Shown piece by piece: positions 1 to 10,177 of a DNA stretch of 64,000 nucleotides; position 1 is the stretch's first letter, and each line of letters starts with the position of its first letter. The notes under the pieces are model-generated. The model saw only the letters and a program-made list of their open reading frames with translations, was not told where the DNA came from and ran no database searches. This stretch comes from Ferriphaselus amnicola (GTDB lineage Bacteria > Pseudomonadota > Gammaproteobacteria > Burkholderiales > Gallionellaceae). The stretch spans positions 868,001-932,000 of the forward strand of contig NZ_AP018738.1 in NCBI RefSeq assembly GCF_000974685.2, written 5' to 3'. The position numbers and the translations under genes are program-made.

Positions 1-449
1 AGGCTATCGGCCATAACCTGTTCGAGATGGCCGAACTGCGCACGCCGCTGATCTGCACCATCATCGGCGAAGGTGGTTCCGGCGGCGCGCTGGCGATCGC
101 GGTGGGCGATGTGACGCTGATGCTGCAATACGCGACTTATTCGGTGATCTCGCCGGAAGGCTGCGCCTCGATTCTGTGGAAGAGCGCAGACAAGGCGCCG
201 GATGCCGCCGAGACGCTGGGCATCACCGCGACCCGCCTCAAGTCGCTGGGCTTGGTGGACAAGATCGTGGCCGAACCGCAAGGCGGCGCGCACCGTGACT
301 ATCCGGCGGCGATGCAGTCGGTGAAGAAGGCACTGCAGGACGCGTTGAAGCAGGTGCAGGGCAAGTCCACCGATGACTTGTTGCAGACTCGTTTCAATCG
401 TCTGATGAGCTACGGCAAGTACAAGGAAATCGAGATCCAAGCCGCGTAA
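1..449 (+). CDS. accA: Acetyl-CoA carboxylase carboxyltransferase subunit alpha, C-terminal part (5' end outside window)
   Basis: The reading frame is open from base 3, so the gene starts upstream; about 149 C-terminal residues are present. They include [15 protein letters not shown] and the glycine-rich stretch [15 protein letters not shown], both typical of the carboxyltransferase alpha subunit. The enzyme works in the cytosol with AccD, moving the carboxyl group from carboxybiotin on AccB to acetyl-CoA to give malonyl-CoA, the first committed step of fatty acid synthesis. The end ([12 protein letters not shown]) is a normal-looking C-terminus. tilS follows on the same strand, an order common in betaproteobacteria. 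Confidence 0.96.
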   Translation, partial: AIGHNLFEMAELRTPLICTIIGEGGSGGALAIAVGDVTLMLQYATYSVISPEGCASILWKSADKAPDAAETLGITATRLKSLGLVDKIVAEPQGGAHRDYPAAMQSVKKALQDALKQVQGKSTDDLLQTRFNRLMSYGKYKEIEIQAA

Positions 450-529
450 TTGCTTGTTTTTGGTGATGAGGCCGTTCGTGTTGAGTGCGTTGCAACATGA
501 ACGGCCTCTTGCTTTGCGCAGAGTTCCCC

Positions 530-1846
530 ATGCCCGCTGATCTGCTAAACCATCTGTCTGCTCGTCTGAACTCGGTGATTCCCGAGGGCAGTTCGATCTG
601 CGTCGGACTGAGTGGCGGCATGGATTCGGTGGTGCTACTGCATCTGCTGAGTCAGCTTGCATCCCGCCATGGCTGGCGACTGTCTGCCGTGCACGTCCAT
701 CACGGTATCAGCCCGAATGCCGATGACTGGGCGGATTTTTGTGCTGCGCTTTGTGCCCGTCAGGCCATTCCTCTGCACATCGAGCGCGTGGACATCTCGC
801 CGTTGCGTCAGCATGGCATCGAAGCGGCGGCGCGCAAACTCCGGCATGCCGCGTTTGCCCGTCAACCCGCTGATCTCATCGCACTCGCCCATCATGCCGA
901 CGATCAAGCCGAAACGCTGCTGCTGCAACTGCTGCGCGGCGCGGGCATCAAGGGCGTGGCCGCGATGCCGCTGTTCAAGCCAGCTTCAGCGACGATGTGC
1001 GCTACGGTTCGCCCCTTGCTGGACATCGCCCGTGCCGATTTGCTGGCCTACGCGCAGCAGTACGATCTGACGTGGATCGAAGACGAAAGCAACGCCGACG
1101 CCAGTTATCCGCGCAATTTCCTACGCCACCAAGTGCTGCCGCTGCTGGAGCAGCGCTTCCCCGCGTATCGGCAGACTTTGGCGCGTAGCGCTGGGCATTT
1201 TGCCGAAGCGAGTGCATTGCTGGATGAGCTGGCAGCCGAGGATGCCAGCGCTGACGAGCTGACGGTTTCCAGCTTGCGCGCACGTTCGCAGCCGCGCGCC
1301 AAAAACTTGTTGCGCCATTACCTTCATAGTCACGGTGCGCCGATGCCGCAGTCGGTGCAGCTAGCCAATATGCTGCGTCAACTCATTGAAGCGCAGCCCA
1401 ATGCGGCCGTATGTGTGGAATTTGGCGATGGCTGGCAGGTGCAGCGTTATCAGGATCGCGTTCTGCTGCTGCGTGATCTGGGCGCATTCGATCCGGCGCT
1501 GGTGTTGCCTTGGCAAGGTGAGACGGAGCTGGAATGGCCCGCGTTGCAATGCCGCGTGGCGGTGCGTCCAGCCGTTGGTGCGGGTATCAGTCAGGCGAAA
1601 TTGCAGCGCGCTCCGGTGACGTTGCGCTTGCGCAGCGGCGGAGAATCACTACGTCCGCATCCGAATGCCGCGAAGCGTTCACTCAAGAACCTATTGCAAG
1701 AGCGAGGTGTTCCGCCTTGGCGACGCGAACGCTTGCCCTTGCTGTATTGCGGCGACGAGTTGGTGAGCGTGGTCGGCGTCGCGGTCGCGGCGGAGTTTCA
1801 GGCAGAGGAAGGCGAGGCTGCGCTCGAATTCATATTGCTAGACTGA
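530..1846 (+). CDS. tilS: tRNA(Ile)-lysidine synthetase
   Basis: TilS ligates lysine to C34 of the CAU anticodon of tRNA-Ile2 using ATP, so that the tRNA reads AUA. The N-terminal PP-loop ATPase motif is clear (VGLSGGMDSVVLLHL near residue 30), followed by HVHHGI and LAHHADDQAETLLLQLLRG, family hallmarks. The C-terminal region carries the TilS-C type domain (LRLRSGGESLRPHP and NLLQERGVPPWRRERLP). I place the start at the ATG at 530 (438 aa, close to the usual ~430); the frame is also open back to a GTG at 485, but the extra 15 residues are not family-like. The 3' end overlaps the convergent SulP gene by nine bases. Confidence 0.95.
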   Translation: MPADLLNHLSARLNSVIPEGSSICVGLSGGMDSVVLLHLLSQLASRHGWRLSAVHVHHGISPNADDWADFCAALCARQAIPLHIERVDISPLRQHGIEAAARKLRHAAFARQPADLIALAHHADDQAETLLLQLLRGAGIKGVAAMPLFKPASATMCATVRPLLDIARADLLAYAQQYDLTWIEDESNADASYPRNFLRHQVLPLLEQRFPAYRQTLARSAGHFAEASALLDELAAEDASADELTVSSLRARSQPRAKNLLRHYLHSHGAPMPQSVQLANMLRQLIEAQPNAAVCVEFGDGWQVQRYQDRVLLLRDLGAFDPALVLPWQGETELEWPALQCRVAVRPAVGAGISQAKLQRAPVTLRLRSGGESLRPHPNAAKRSLKNLLQERGVPPWRRERLPLLYCGDELVSVVGVAVAAEFQAEEGEAALEFILLD

Positions 1847-3535
1847 CTCCGCCTTGCCGTCGCGTACGATTCGCGCGCGACGGATGGCAGAGTCAAGATT
1901 GGCGCAGACATTGTCGCGGCCGATCTCGTCGAAGAATCCCGCTGAGTGCATCAGAAAATAGGGCTGCGTGTGCGGCCCGCTCAAGATCAAGTGCTTGCCG
2001 CGCCGCTGCAATTTCGCCGCTAAGCCTTGCAGCGTATGCAGCGCGCTGGCATCCATAGTGATGACTTCGTCCATCTTCAGGATCAGCACTTCCGGTTCCA
2101 GATGCTGCTGATGCAGTACGCTTTCCAGCTTGTCCGCCGCGCCGAAGAACAGCGCGCCATACACCCGATAGACCAGCACGCCGCGCGGGACACGCAGCTT
2201 GCGACTTGGCTCTGTGTCTGCGGTGTCCTCTTCGTGTTCCGTTTCCTCCTGACTGACTTGAGTGGCGTCGGTGATTTTTCGAATGAAAAAGATACCTGCC
2301 AGCAGTAAGCCGACTTCCACCGCCACGGTGAGGTCGAACACCACAGTCAACATGAAGGTGATGACCAGCACGGTGCTGTCTTCGCGCGGGTATCTGTGCA
2401 GTCGTCCAAACTCGCGCCATTCGCCCATGTTGATAGATACGATCATCAAAATGGCGGCCAGCGTCGCCAGCGGGATATTGGTCGCCAGTGGGGCGGCGAC
2501 AAGAATGATGAGCAGCAGCACCAACGCATGCACGATGCCGGACACGGGGCTGGTCGCTCCGGCGCGCACGTTGGTGGCGGTACGGGCGATGGCACCGGTG
2601 GCGGGGATGCCGCCGAAGAAGGGGCAGACGATGTTGGCGATGCCTTGTGCGATCAGCTCCTGATTCGGATCGTGCTTGTCATCAGCTAGGCCGTCCGCAA
2701 CGGTGGCGGAGAGCAGCGATTCAACTGCGCCCAGCAGGGCGATGGTGATGGCGGGTGGGATTAGATAGCGCAACGTGGCGAGGGTGAACTCGGGTGGATC
2801 GAAGGCGGGCAACCCCTGCGGGATGCCGCCGAAGCGCGTACCGATGGTTTCGACGGGCAGATTGAACAGCGTCACGGCCAGCGTCCCCAGCGTCAAGGCG
2901 ACGATGGGAGAGGGGATCTTTTGTGCCCAAGTCTTGGGGTAGTACCAGATCAGCAGGGCAGAGGCGATGGCCAGTAGTAGCGTCGGCCAGTGCAGGGTGG
3001 GCAGGGCGTCGAAAATGGCGGGGACTTTGTGCAGGAACTCGGCAGGCATCACGGGGATGTCTAGTCCGAGAAATTCTTTCACTTGGCTCAACATGATAAG
3101 CACCGCGATGCCGCTGGTGAAGCCGGAAACCAGCGGGCGCGGGAAGTAGCGGATCAAACTGCCCAGCCGTGCCACGCCCAGTCCGACCAAGATGAAGCCC
3201 GCCATGATGGTGCAGATCAGCAGGTTCGCCAGGCCGTACTGCATGACGATGCCATACACGATGACGATGAATGCGCCGGTCGGTCCGCCGATCTGTACGC
3301 GCGAGCCGCCCAGCGCCGAGATCAGAAAGCCGGCGATGATGGCGGTGAAGATGCCCGCTTCCGGCTTCACGCCCGAAGCGATGGCGAAGGCGATGGCCAG
3401 TGGCAGAGCGACCACGCCGACGGTGATACCCGCTGTCACATCGGTGGCGAAGCGCGACTTGTCGTAGTCGTGCAGCAGTTCTAGTAAACGGGGACGAAAA
3501 TAGTGCGACAGCTTCAACTTACTCGATTGTTCCAT
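1838..3535 (-). CDS. SulP family inorganic anion transporter with STAS domain
   Basis: This 565-residue inner membrane protein has the SulP layout: about 10-12 hydrophobic helices from residue ~30 to 420, with the signature region GVKPEAGIFTAIIAGFLISA and RVQIGGPTGAFI near the N-terminus, then a cytosolic STAS domain (about residues 445-550, VYRVYGALFFGAADKLE and KMDEVITMDASALHTLQGL). SulP proteins carry sulfate, bicarbonate or dicarboxylates; the substrate cannot be read from sequence here. The N-terminus (EQSSKLKLSHYFRPRLLELL) fits the family. No carbonic anhydrase or sulfur assimilation gene is adjacent. It appears monocistronic, convergent with tilS. Confidence 0.93.
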   Translation of the reverse strand: MEQSSKLKLSHYFRPRLLELLHDYDKSRFATDVTAGITVGVVALPLAIAFAIASGVKPEAGIFTAIIAGFLISALGGSRVQIGGPTGAFIVIVYGIVMQYGLANLLICTIMAGFILVGLGVARLGSLIRYFPRPLVSGFTSGIAVLIMLSQVKEFLGLDIPVMPAEFLHKVPAIFDALPTLHWPTLLLAIASALLIWYYPKTWAQKIPSPIVALTLGTLAVTLFNLPVETIGTRFGGIPQGLPAFDPPEFTLATLRYLIPPAITIALLGAVESLLSATVADGLADDKHDPNQELIAQGIANIVCPFFGGIPATGAIARTATNVRAGATSPVSGIVHALVLLLIILVAAPLATNIPLATLAAILMIVSINMGEWREFGRLHRYPREDSTVLVITFMLTVVFDLTVAVEVGLLLAGIFFIRKITDATQVSQEETEHEEDTADTEPSRKLRVPRGVLVYRVYGALFFGAADKLESVLHQQHLEPEVLILKMDEVITMDASALHTLQGLAAKLQRRGKHLILSGPHTQPYFLMHSAGFFDEIGRDNVCANLDSAIRRARIVRDGKAESV

Positions 3536-3629
3536 ACGGGCTGTGGCAGCACCTCCAAAAACATATTGAACTCCCGCGATGGCGGGAATTCAGTGGGTCG
3601 AATTGCTCGCGCGTAGCGAGACCATAAAC

Positions 3630-5714
3630 TTACTTGATGCGCATTCCCGGCTGCGCGCCAGAATCGGGCGACAGGATGAATAAGCCGGGTTCGTCTCCTG
3701 AAGCCGCCAGTACCATGCCTTCCGACATGCCGAACTTCATCTTGCGCGGCGCAAGGTTGGCCACCATCACGGTCAAACGACCGACCAGTTTCTCTGGGTC
3801 ATAAGCCGATTTGATGCCTGCGAACACGGTGCGCGGCGTGGCTTCGCCGATGTCCAGCGTCAGCTTCAGCAACTTGGCCGCTCCTTCCACATGCTCGGCA
3901 TTGGCGATGCGCGCCACGCGCAGATCGACCTTGTTGAACTCGTCGATAGAGATGGTCGGCGCGATCTCTGGCGCTTTGCTGGCGTTGACCTGCTGCTCGG
4001 CATGGTGTTGCTGCGAATGCGAGGTGGGTGTGGCTTGCAGCGATTCTTTGTTGGCCGCGACCATGGCTTCGAGCAGCTTGGGGTCGAGGCGGGTCATCAG
4101 ATGGGAGTAATCATTGATCTTTCCGTCAAGGATGAGCCCTGCATCTGCCCAAGTTAAGGGTTCAATATTTAGGAATGACTCAACCTGTGCAGCCAGTTTG
4201 GGGAGAATGGGTTTCAGATACAGTGTTAGCAATCGGAATAGATTCAGGCTAATCGTACACACTTCATGCAGTTTCGCTTCTTGTCCTTCTTGTTTGGCTA
4301 GCAGCCAAGGTGCAGAGTCATTGACATATTCATTGGCGCGATCAGCAAGTTTCATGATTTCACGTATGGCTTTGCTGAAATCACGGTTCTCGTATGCCTC
4401 GGCAATCAATTTGTCAGCACCAAGAAATTCGCCCATTAGCTGCGCGCCTCGGTTTTCTGAAATTTGGCCGTGAGTGGCAACGATGCCGCCAAATTTTTTG
4501 CTAATGAATCCTGCTGTTCTGCTGGCGATGTTGATGTACTTTCCAACCAAGTCGCTGTTCACCCGCGCCACAAAATCATCAAGATTAAGGTCGAGGTCTT
4601 CCATGCTGCCGTTGAGTTTGGCGGCGTAGTAGTAGCGCAGGTATTCGGTGTTGCCAACGTGGTCGGCATAACTCTTGGCGGTGATGAAGGTGCCGCGCGA
4701 CTTGCTCATCTTTTCGCCGTTCACCGTCAGGTAGCCGTGGGCGAACAGTTTGGTCGGGGTACGGAGGCCGGTGTGCTCGAGCATGGCGGGCCAGAATAGG
4801 GCGTGGAAGTAGAGGATGTCTTTGCCGATGAAGTGGTACAGCTCGGTGCTTGAGTCTTTGTTCCAGTATTCGTCGAAATTCAGGCCAGCCTTGGCACACA
4901 GTTGCTGGAAGCTGCCCATGTAGCCGACTGGCGCGTCCAGCCAGACGTAGAAATATTTGCCCGGTGCGTCGGGAATCTCGAAGCCGAAGTAGGGTGCATC
5001 GCGGGAGATGTCCCAGTCGCTGAGCTTGTTGTCGTCGCCTTCGCCCAGCCATTCGCGCATCTTGTTGGCGGCTTCGGTTTGCAGGTGGTTTTCCTGCTGC
5101 GTCCAGCGGCGCAGGAATGCTTGGCAGCGTTCATCCGAGAGTTTGAAGAAATAGTGGTCGGAGTTGCGCAGTTCGGGTTTGGCGCCGGAGACGGCGGAGA
5201 AGGGTTCGATCAAGTCGGTGGGCGCGTAAGCTGCGCCGCACACTTCGCAGTTGTCGCCGTATTGGTCTTTGGCGTGGCACTTAGGGCACTCGCCCTTGAT
5301 GAAGCGATCCGGCAGGAACATGGACTTCACCGGGTCGTAGAACTGCTCGATGGAGCGCACTTCGATCAGCCCAGCAGCTTGCAGGCGGCGGTAGATCTCT
5401 TCGGAGTAGCCGCGTGTCTCGGCTGAGTTGGTCGAGCCGTAGTTGTCGAACTCGACATGGAAGGCGGCGAAGTCGTCGAAGTGCTCCTGCCACACGCGGG
5501 CGATGAGTTGCTCCGGCGTCACGCCTTCCTTCTCGGCGCGCAGCATGATGGGCGTGCCGTGGGTGTCGTCGGCGCAGACGTAGTGGCAGGTATTGCCGCA
5601 CATTTTCTGGAAACGCACCCAGATGTCAGTCTGGATGTATTCGACCAAATGGCCGAGGTGGATGCTGCCGTTGGCGTAGGGCAGGGCGGAGGTGACGAGA
5701 ATCTTGCGGGTCAT
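3630..5714 (-). CDS. metG: Methionyl-tRNA synthetase
   Basis: A class I aminoacyl-tRNA synthetase of 694 residues that charges tRNA-Met and initiator tRNA with methionine in the cytosol. Visible signatures are the HIGH-type motif in [17 protein letters not shown] near the N-terminus, a four-cysteine zinc knuckle ([18 protein letters not shown], about residues 145-165), and KMSKS in [13 protein letters not shown] near residue 335. The anticodon-binding helical domain follows, then after a Gln/His-rich linker an OB-fold tRNA-binding domain ([14 protein letters not shown], last ~105 residues) as in the long dimeric bacterial form. It is divergent from apbC, with about 100 bases between the two starts. 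Confidence 0.97.
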   Translation of the reverse strand: MTRKILVTSALPYANGSIHLGHLVEYIQTDIWVRFQKMCGNTCHYVCADDTHGTPIMLRAEKEGVTPEQLIARVWQEHFDDFAAFHVEFDNYGSTNSAETRGYSEEIYRRLQAAGLIEVRSIEQFYDPVKSMFLPDRFIKGECPKCHAKDQYGDNCEVCGAAYAPTDLIEPFSAVSGAKPELRNSDHYFFKLSDERCQAFLRRWTQQENHLQTEAANKMREWLGEGDDNKLSDWDISRDAPYFGFEIPDAPGKYFYVWLDAPVGYMGSFQQLCAKAGLNFDEYWNKDSSTELYHFIGKDILYFHALFWPAMLEHTGLRTPTKLFAHGYLTVNGEKMSKSRGTFITAKSYADHVGNTEYLRYYYAAKLNGSMEDLDLNLDDFVARVNSDLVGKYINIASRTAGFISKKFGGIVATHGQISENRGAQLMGEFLGADKLIAEAYENRDFSKAIREIMKLADRANEYVNDSAPWLLAKQEGQEAKLHEVCTISLNLFRLLTLYLKPILPKLAAQVESFLNIEPLTWADAGLILDGKINDYSHLMTRLDPKLLEAMVAANKESLQATPTSHSQQHHAEQQVNASKAPEIAPTISIDEFNKVDLRVARIANAEHVEGAAKLLKLTLDIGEATPRTVFAGIKSAYDPEKLVGRLTVMVANLAPRKMKFGMSEGMVLAASGDEPGLFILSPDSGAQPGMRIK

Positions 5715-5816
5715 GGCGTAACCTTGTTGAAAACAGGGGCTGATTTTAACAAACTTGAGCGTGGGAATTGGGTAAAATCCCCGCCCACGTTAGCAACAGC
5801 TTATGGAGCACATAAA

Positions 5817-6911
5817 ATGGCATTCACTGAAGCAGATGTACAGGCAGCGATGAAGACGCTGATCGATGCGAATACGAAGAAGGACTTCGTGGCGGGTAAA
5901 TCGGTCAAGAATATTAAGGTGAGCGGCGGGGAAGTGTCGCTGGACATCCAGCTCGGCTATCCTGCGGCCAGTGTATGGGGCGAGATCAAGGCGACGGTGG
6001 AAGCGCATCTGCGTGCTGCGTTGCCGGGGGCTACCAAAGTCAACGCGAACGTGAGCAGTAAGGTCGTGTCCCACGCGGTGCAGCGCGGCGTGAAGTTGGT
6101 CGAGGGTGTCAAGAACATCATCGCCGTCGCTTCGGGCAAAGGCGGTGTGGGCAAGAGCACCACAGCGGTGAATCTGGCGTTGGCGCTGGCGGCGGAAGGT
6201 GCGCGCGTTGGCATACTGGACGCCGACATCTACGGCCCGTCGCAACCGACCATGCTCGGTATCACCGGACGACCGAAATCTAAGGATGGCAAGTCGATGG
6301 AGGCGATGGATGGGCACGGCATTCAGGCCATGTCTATCGGTTTCATGATCGATGGCGACGACGCACCCATGATCTGGCGCGGCCCGATGGCAAGTCAAGC
6401 GTTGGATCAGTTGCTCAACCAGACCCGTTGGGACAATCTTGATTATCTAGTGGTGGATCTGCCGCCCGGTACCGGCGACATCCAGCTCACGTTGGCGCAG
6501 AAGATCCCCGTCACCGGCGCGGTCATCGTCACCACGCCGCAGGACATCGCGCTGATGGACGCCAAAAAGGGCCTGAAGATGTTCGAGAAGACCAACATCA
6601 AGATCCTCGGCATCATCGAGAACATGAGCACACATATATGCTCCAAGTGCGGCCATGAAGAACACATCTTTGGCGCAGGCGGCGGCGAAAAGATGTGTGC
6701 CGACTACAACACCGAGTTCCTCGGCAGTCTGCCGCTGGACATTCGCATCCGCGAACAGGCAGACTCCGGCACGCCAACCGTGGTGGCGGATACCCACGGT
6801 GAGATCGCCAAAGTCTATAAGCAGATGGCCCGCCGTGTGGCCGTGAAAGTGGCGGAAATGGCGCAGGATCACAGCGCAGTGTTTCCGAAGATCGTGGTGC
6901 AGAATACTTAA
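5817..6911 (+). CDS. apbC: Iron-sulfur cluster carrier protein, Mrp/NBP35 family ATPase
   Basis: This 364-residue protein has an N-terminal MIP18/DUF59-type domain (about residues 1-95) and a deviant Walker A P-loop, [20 protein letters not shown], near residue 105. It also has the [12 protein letters not shown] and [16 protein letters not shown] motifs and a CxxC pair (CSKCGHEE) that binds a bridging Fe-S cluster in dimers. ApbC/Mrp proteins hold and transfer Fe-S clusters to apo-proteins in the cytosol. I chose the ATG at 5817 because the upstream extension of the frame runs into the divergent metG gene and has no family resemblance. An erpA gene also lies in this window but is not linked to it. 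Confidence 0.95.
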   Translation: MAFTEADVQAAMKTLIDANTKKDFVAGKSVKNIKVSGGEVSLDIQLGYPAASVWGEIKATVEAHLRAALPGATKVNANVSSKVVSHAVQRGVKLVEGVKNIIAVASGKGGVGKSTTAVNLALALAAEGARVGILDADIYGPSQPTMLGITGRPKSKDGKSMEAMDGHGIQAMSIGFMIDGDDAPMIWRGPMASQALDQLLNQTRWDNLDYLVVDLPPGTGDIQLTLAQKIPVTGAVIVTTPQDIALMDAKKGLKMFEKTNIKILGIIENMSTHICSKCGHEEHIFGAGGGEKMCADYNTEFLGSLPLDIRIREQADSGTPTVVADTHGEIAKVYKQMARRVAVKVAEMAQDHSAVFPKIVVQNT

Positions 6912-6920
6912 GGGAGGAAA

Positions 6921-6948
6921 GGTTCAAGGCTAAAGGTTCAAGGCTAAA
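6921..6948. repeat. Perfect tandem direct repeat, 2 x 14 bp
   Basis: The unit GGTTCAAGGCTAAA occurs twice head to tail in the gap between apbC and dcd. It is followed (about 6968-6995) by an imperfect run built from TCTTGTGTC-like units. Such short simple repeats recur in this genome segment, see also the heptamers at 27005-27032. No function can be assigned. Confidence 0.8.
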
Positions 6949-7003
6949 GGGAAAGCGGATCCGCAACCTTGTGTCTTGTCTCTTGTGTCTTTTGCCTGAA
7001 TTT

Positions 7004-7570
7004 ATGAGCATCAAATCAGACAAATGGATACGCCGCATGGCGGAGCAGACCGGCATGATCGACCCGTTCGAGCCGGGGCAGGTGAAGGAAGTGAACGGGC
7101 AGAAGATCGTGTCCTACGGCACGTCCAGTTACGGCTACGATATCCGCTGCTCGCGCGAATTCAAGCTTTTCACTAACATCAATAGCACCATCGTCGATCC
7201 GAAGAACTTCGACCCGAATTCCTTCGTCAATGTCGAGGCCGATTACTGCATCATTCCCCCTAACTCGTTCGCGTTGGCGCGCACCGTGGAATATTTCCGC
7301 ATCCCGCGCAATGTGCTGACGGTGTGTCTGGGAAAATCCACCTATGCGCGTTGTGGCATCATCGTCAACGTCACCCCGTTCGAGCCGGAATGGGAAGGCT
7401 ACGTGACACTGGAATTCTCCAATACCACGCCGCTGCCCGCCAAGATCTACGCCAACGAAGGTGTGGCGCAGGTGCTGTTCTTTGAGTCGGATGAAGTCTG
7501 CGAAACTTCGTACAAGGATCGTGGCGGCAAGTATCAAGGGCAGCACGGAGTGACTTTGCCAAAGATTTGA
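7004..7570 (+). CDS. dcd: dCTP deaminase
   Basis: A 188-residue homotrimeric enzyme that deaminates dCTP to dUTP, feeding dUTPase and thymidylate synthesis (dut is also in this window). The family pattern is plain: [19 protein letters not shown] at the N-terminus, [18 protein letters not shown], the active-site region with [18 protein letters not shown], and the C-terminal [13 protein letters not shown]. The start at 7004 gives MSIKSDKW, matching the usual N-terminus; the frame is open 11 codons further upstream but that part is derived from the simple repeats in the gap. Confidence 0.97.
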   Translation: MSIKSDKWIRRMAEQTGMIDPFEPGQVKEVNGQKIVSYGTSSYGYDIRCSREFKLFTNINSTIVDPKNFDPNSFVNVEADYCIIPPNSFALARTVEYFRIPRNVLTVCLGKSTYARCGIIVNVTPFEPEWEGYVTLEFSNTTPLPAKIYANEGVAQVLFFESDEVCETSYKDRGGKYQGQHGVTLPKI

Positions 7571-7642
7571 GCTATATGCCGTACACTGAGCCAATCGCGC
7601 TTGCCCGCAGGTGAGGTGATTGCCTGCGAGGAGGAGAAAGCC

Positions 7643-7765
7643 ATGCAGGAAAAGCTCGCCGAGATCCAGCAGGTCTGCCAAGATTCGCAGGAAAACGCCG
7701 TGCTGATGGGCGCGGCGAGCAGCAGTTTCGGGGCGGATCGGCCGAACAGGTCGCCAAACCGATAA
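7643..7765 (+). CDS. Possible small ORF, 40 aa, unknown
   Basis: An ATG at 7643 is preceded by a strong purine-rich ribosome binding site (GAGGAGGAGA, about 4-5 bases spacing) and opens 40 codons beginning MQEKLAEIQQVCQDSQENAV. The first half would form an amphipathic helix. No recognised domain. It may be a genuine small protein or a chance ORF in the 291-base gap between dcd and the decarboxylase; the good ribosome binding site is the only positive evidence. Confidence 0.3.
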   Translation: MQEKLAEIQQVCQDSQENAVLMGAASSSFGADRPNRSPNR

Positions 7766-7861
7766 TCCTATCGTTCTCGCTGAGTCAGTTGTAACAATGC
7801 ACAGCTAGACTCAAATCTGCGACAATCCGCGCCAATTCTTAATTCCCACCGGGAGTAGATA

Positions 7862-10108
7862 ATGAAGTTTCGCTTTCCTATCGTCATCATCGACGAAGAT
7901 TTTCGTTCCGAGAACGCCAGCGGCCTCGGCATTCGCGCGCTGGCCGATGCCATCGAAAAAGAGGGCATGGAAGTGCTGGGCGTGACCAGCTATGGCGACC
8001 TGACTTCGTTCGCGCAGCAGCAGAGTCGCGCTTCCGCTTTCCTGCTGTCCATCGACGACGAGGAGTTTGGCGCAGGCAGCAAGGAAGAGACCGAGGTGGC
8101 GCTGAAGTCGCTGCGCGCCTTCGTCGAAGAAATTCGCTTCAAGAATGCCGACATCCCGATCTACTTGTACGGCGAGACGCGCACTTCGCGCCACATCCCC
8201 AACGATGTGCTGCGTGAGTTGCACGGCTTCATCCACATGCACGAGGACACGCCGGAGTTCGTGGCGCGCCATATCATCCGCGAAGCCAAGGCCTATCTGG
8301 ATTCGCTGGCGCCGCCGTTCTTCCGCGCCTTGCTGCATTACGCACAGGACGGTTCGTATTCCTGGCATTGCCCCGGCCACTCCGGCGGCGTGGCGTTCCT
8401 GAAGTCGCCGGTGGGGCAGATGTTCCATCAGTTCTTCGGCGAGAACATGCTGCGCGCCGATGTGTGCAACGCGGTGGACGAACTCGGCCAGTTGCTGGAT
8501 CACACAGGTCCGGTCGCGGCCTCCGAGCGCAACGCCGCGCGAATCTTCAATTCCGATCATTTGTTTTTTGTCACCAACGGTACATCGACCTCGAACAAGA
8601 TCGTGTGGCACTCGACCGTGGCACCGGACGACATCGTGGTGGTGGATCGCAACTGCCACAAGTCCATCCTGCATTCGATCATGATGACCGGCGCGGTGCC
8701 GGTGTTCCTGACCCCGACGCGCAACAACTTTGGCATCATCGGGCCTATCCCCAAGTCCGAGTTCGATATGGTGAGTATCCAGCGCAAGATCGACGCGAAT
8801 CCGTTCATTAAGGACAAGACCAAGAAGCCGCGCATCCTGACCATCACCCAAAGCACCTACGATGGCGTGATCTACAACGTCGAGACGCTGAAGGAGATGT
8901 TGGACGGCAAGATCGATACGCTGCATTTCGATGAGGCTTGGCTACCGCATGCCGCATTCCACGACTTCTACAAAGACATGCACGCCATCGGACGCGAGCG
9001 CCCACGCGCTAAAGAGTCGATGATCTTTGCGACTCAATCGACGCACAAACTGTTGGCGGGTTTGAGTCAAGCCTCGCAGATCCTAGTGCGCGAGCCGGAA
9101 GGGCGCAAGCTGAATAGCCACGTATTTAACGAGGCTTATCTGATGCACACCTCGACTTCGCCGCAGTATTCCATCATCGCTTCGTGCGATGTGGCAGCGG
9201 CGATGATGGAACCGCCCGGCGGCACCGCACTGGTGGAGGAATCTATCGCCGAAGCTTTGGATTTCCGCCGTGCGATGCGTAAGGTGGACGAGGAGTTTGG
9301 CGCAGATTGGTGGTTCAAGGTGTGGGGGCCGGAGCGTATTGCCGAGGAAGGCATCGGCTCGCGCGAAGATTGGGTGCTGCATCCCAAGGATAAATGGCAC
9401 GGTTTTGGCAAGTTGGAGGAAGGCTTCAACATGCTCGATCCGATCAAGGCCACCATCATCACCCCAGGACTGGACGTGGATGGCGATTTTGCCGACTCGG
9501 GCATCCCGGCGGCGATGGTCACCAAGTATCTGTCCGAACACGGCGTGATTGTGGAGAAGTGCGGGCTGTACTCGTTCTTCATCATGTTCACCATCGGCAT
9601 CACCAAGGGCCGCTGGAACACGTTGCTCACTGCGTTGCAGCAGTTCAAGGACGACTACGATAAGAACGCGCCGATCTGGCGCATCCTGCCGGAGTTCGCC
9701 GCCAAGTTCCCGCAGTACGAGCGTACCGGCCTGCGCGACCTGTGCCAGCAGATCCATGACACCTACAAGCTGCACAACGTGGCCAAGATGACCACCGAGA
9801 TGTATCTGTCGGACATGCAGCCAGCGATGAAGCCTTCGGATGCCTTCGCCCGCATGGCGCACGATGAGATCGAGCGCGTGCCGGTGGATGAACTGGAGGG
9901 CCGCATCACGGCGGTGCTGCTGACGCCATACCCGCCCGGCATCCCCTTGCTGATTCCCGGCGAGCGTTTCAACACCATCATCGTGGACTACCTGAAATTC
10001 GCCCGCGACTTCAATAAACGCTTCCCCGGCTTTGAGACCGACATCCACGGTCTGGTGGGCGAGATGGAGGGCGGCGAGAAGCGCTATTTCGTGGATTGCG
10101 TCGCTTAG
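7862..10108 (+). CDS. PLP-dependent arginine/lysine/ornithine decarboxylase (biodegradative, large fold-type I)
   Basis: At 748 residues this matches the inducible Arg/Lys/Orn decarboxylase family. It has an N-terminal receiver-like wing domain (residues 1-130), the PLP domain entered by HYAQDGSYSWHCPGHSGGVAF, the cofactor-binding TNGTSTSNKIVW, the DEAW motif (LHFDEAWLPHAAFHDFYKD) and the Schiff-base lysine in QSTHKLLAGLSQ (Lys396). The C-terminal domain ends with TPYPPGIPLLIPGER. The reaction is amino acid to polyamine or diamine plus CO2, used for acid resistance or polyamine supply. Length is nearest AdiA-type arginine decarboxylase, but substrate cannot be fixed by eye. No antiporter gene is adjacent, which argues against a classic acid-resistance pair. 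Confidence 0.93.
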   Translation: MKFRFPIVIIDEDFRSENASGLGIRALADAIEKEGMEVLGVTSYGDLTSFAQQQSRASAFLLSIDDEEFGAGSKEETEVALKSLRAFVEEIRFKNADIPIYLYGETRTSRHIPNDVLRELHGFIHMHEDTPEFVARHIIREAKAYLDSLAPPFFRALLHYAQDGSYSWHCPGHSGGVAFLKSPVGQMFHQFFGENMLRADVCNAVDELGQLLDHTGPVAASERNAARIFNSDHLFFVTNGTSTSNKIVWHSTVAPDDIVVVDRNCHKSILHSIMMTGAVPVFLTPTRNNFGIIGPIPKSEFDMVSIQRKIDANPFIKDKTKKPRILTITQSTYDGVIYNVETLKEMLDGKIDTLHFDEAWLPHAAFHDFYKDMHAIGRERPRAKESMIFATQSTHKLLAGLSQASQILVREPEGRKLNSHVFNEAYLMHTSTSPQYSIIASCDVAAAMMEPPGGTALVEESIAEALDFRRAMRKVDEEFGADWWFKVWGPERIAEEGIGSREDWVLHPKDKWHGFGKLEEGFNMLDPIKATIITPGLDVDGDFADSGIPAAMVTKYLSEHGVIVEKCGLYSFFIMFTIGITKGRWNTLLTALQQFKDDYDKNAPIWRILPEFAAKFPQYERTGLRDLCQQIHDTYKLHNVAKMTTEMYLSDMQPAMKPSDAFARMAHDEIERVPVDELEGRITAVLLTPYPPGIPLLIPGERFNTIIVDYLKFARDFNKRFPGFETDIHGLVGEMEGGEKRYFVDCVA

Positions 10109-10177
10109 TAGGCAAGGTGATGGGCGGATTGTCTGCTCATACTTTTGAGTTGGTCGGCTGCGCGATTAGGAGTGCTT

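Noticed and set aside
3573-3621. Two small inverted repeats (TCCCGC/GCGGGA and CTCGC/GCGAG) between the sulP and metG genes as terminators
   Set aside because: Neither is followed by a convincing T run on the - strand.
7811-8926. Long open frame on the - strand (371 codons) opposite the decarboxylase
   Set aside because: The + strand gene is a well-recognised enzyme; the antisense frame reflects GC-rich codon use and has a His/Arg/Asp-rich composition without domains.
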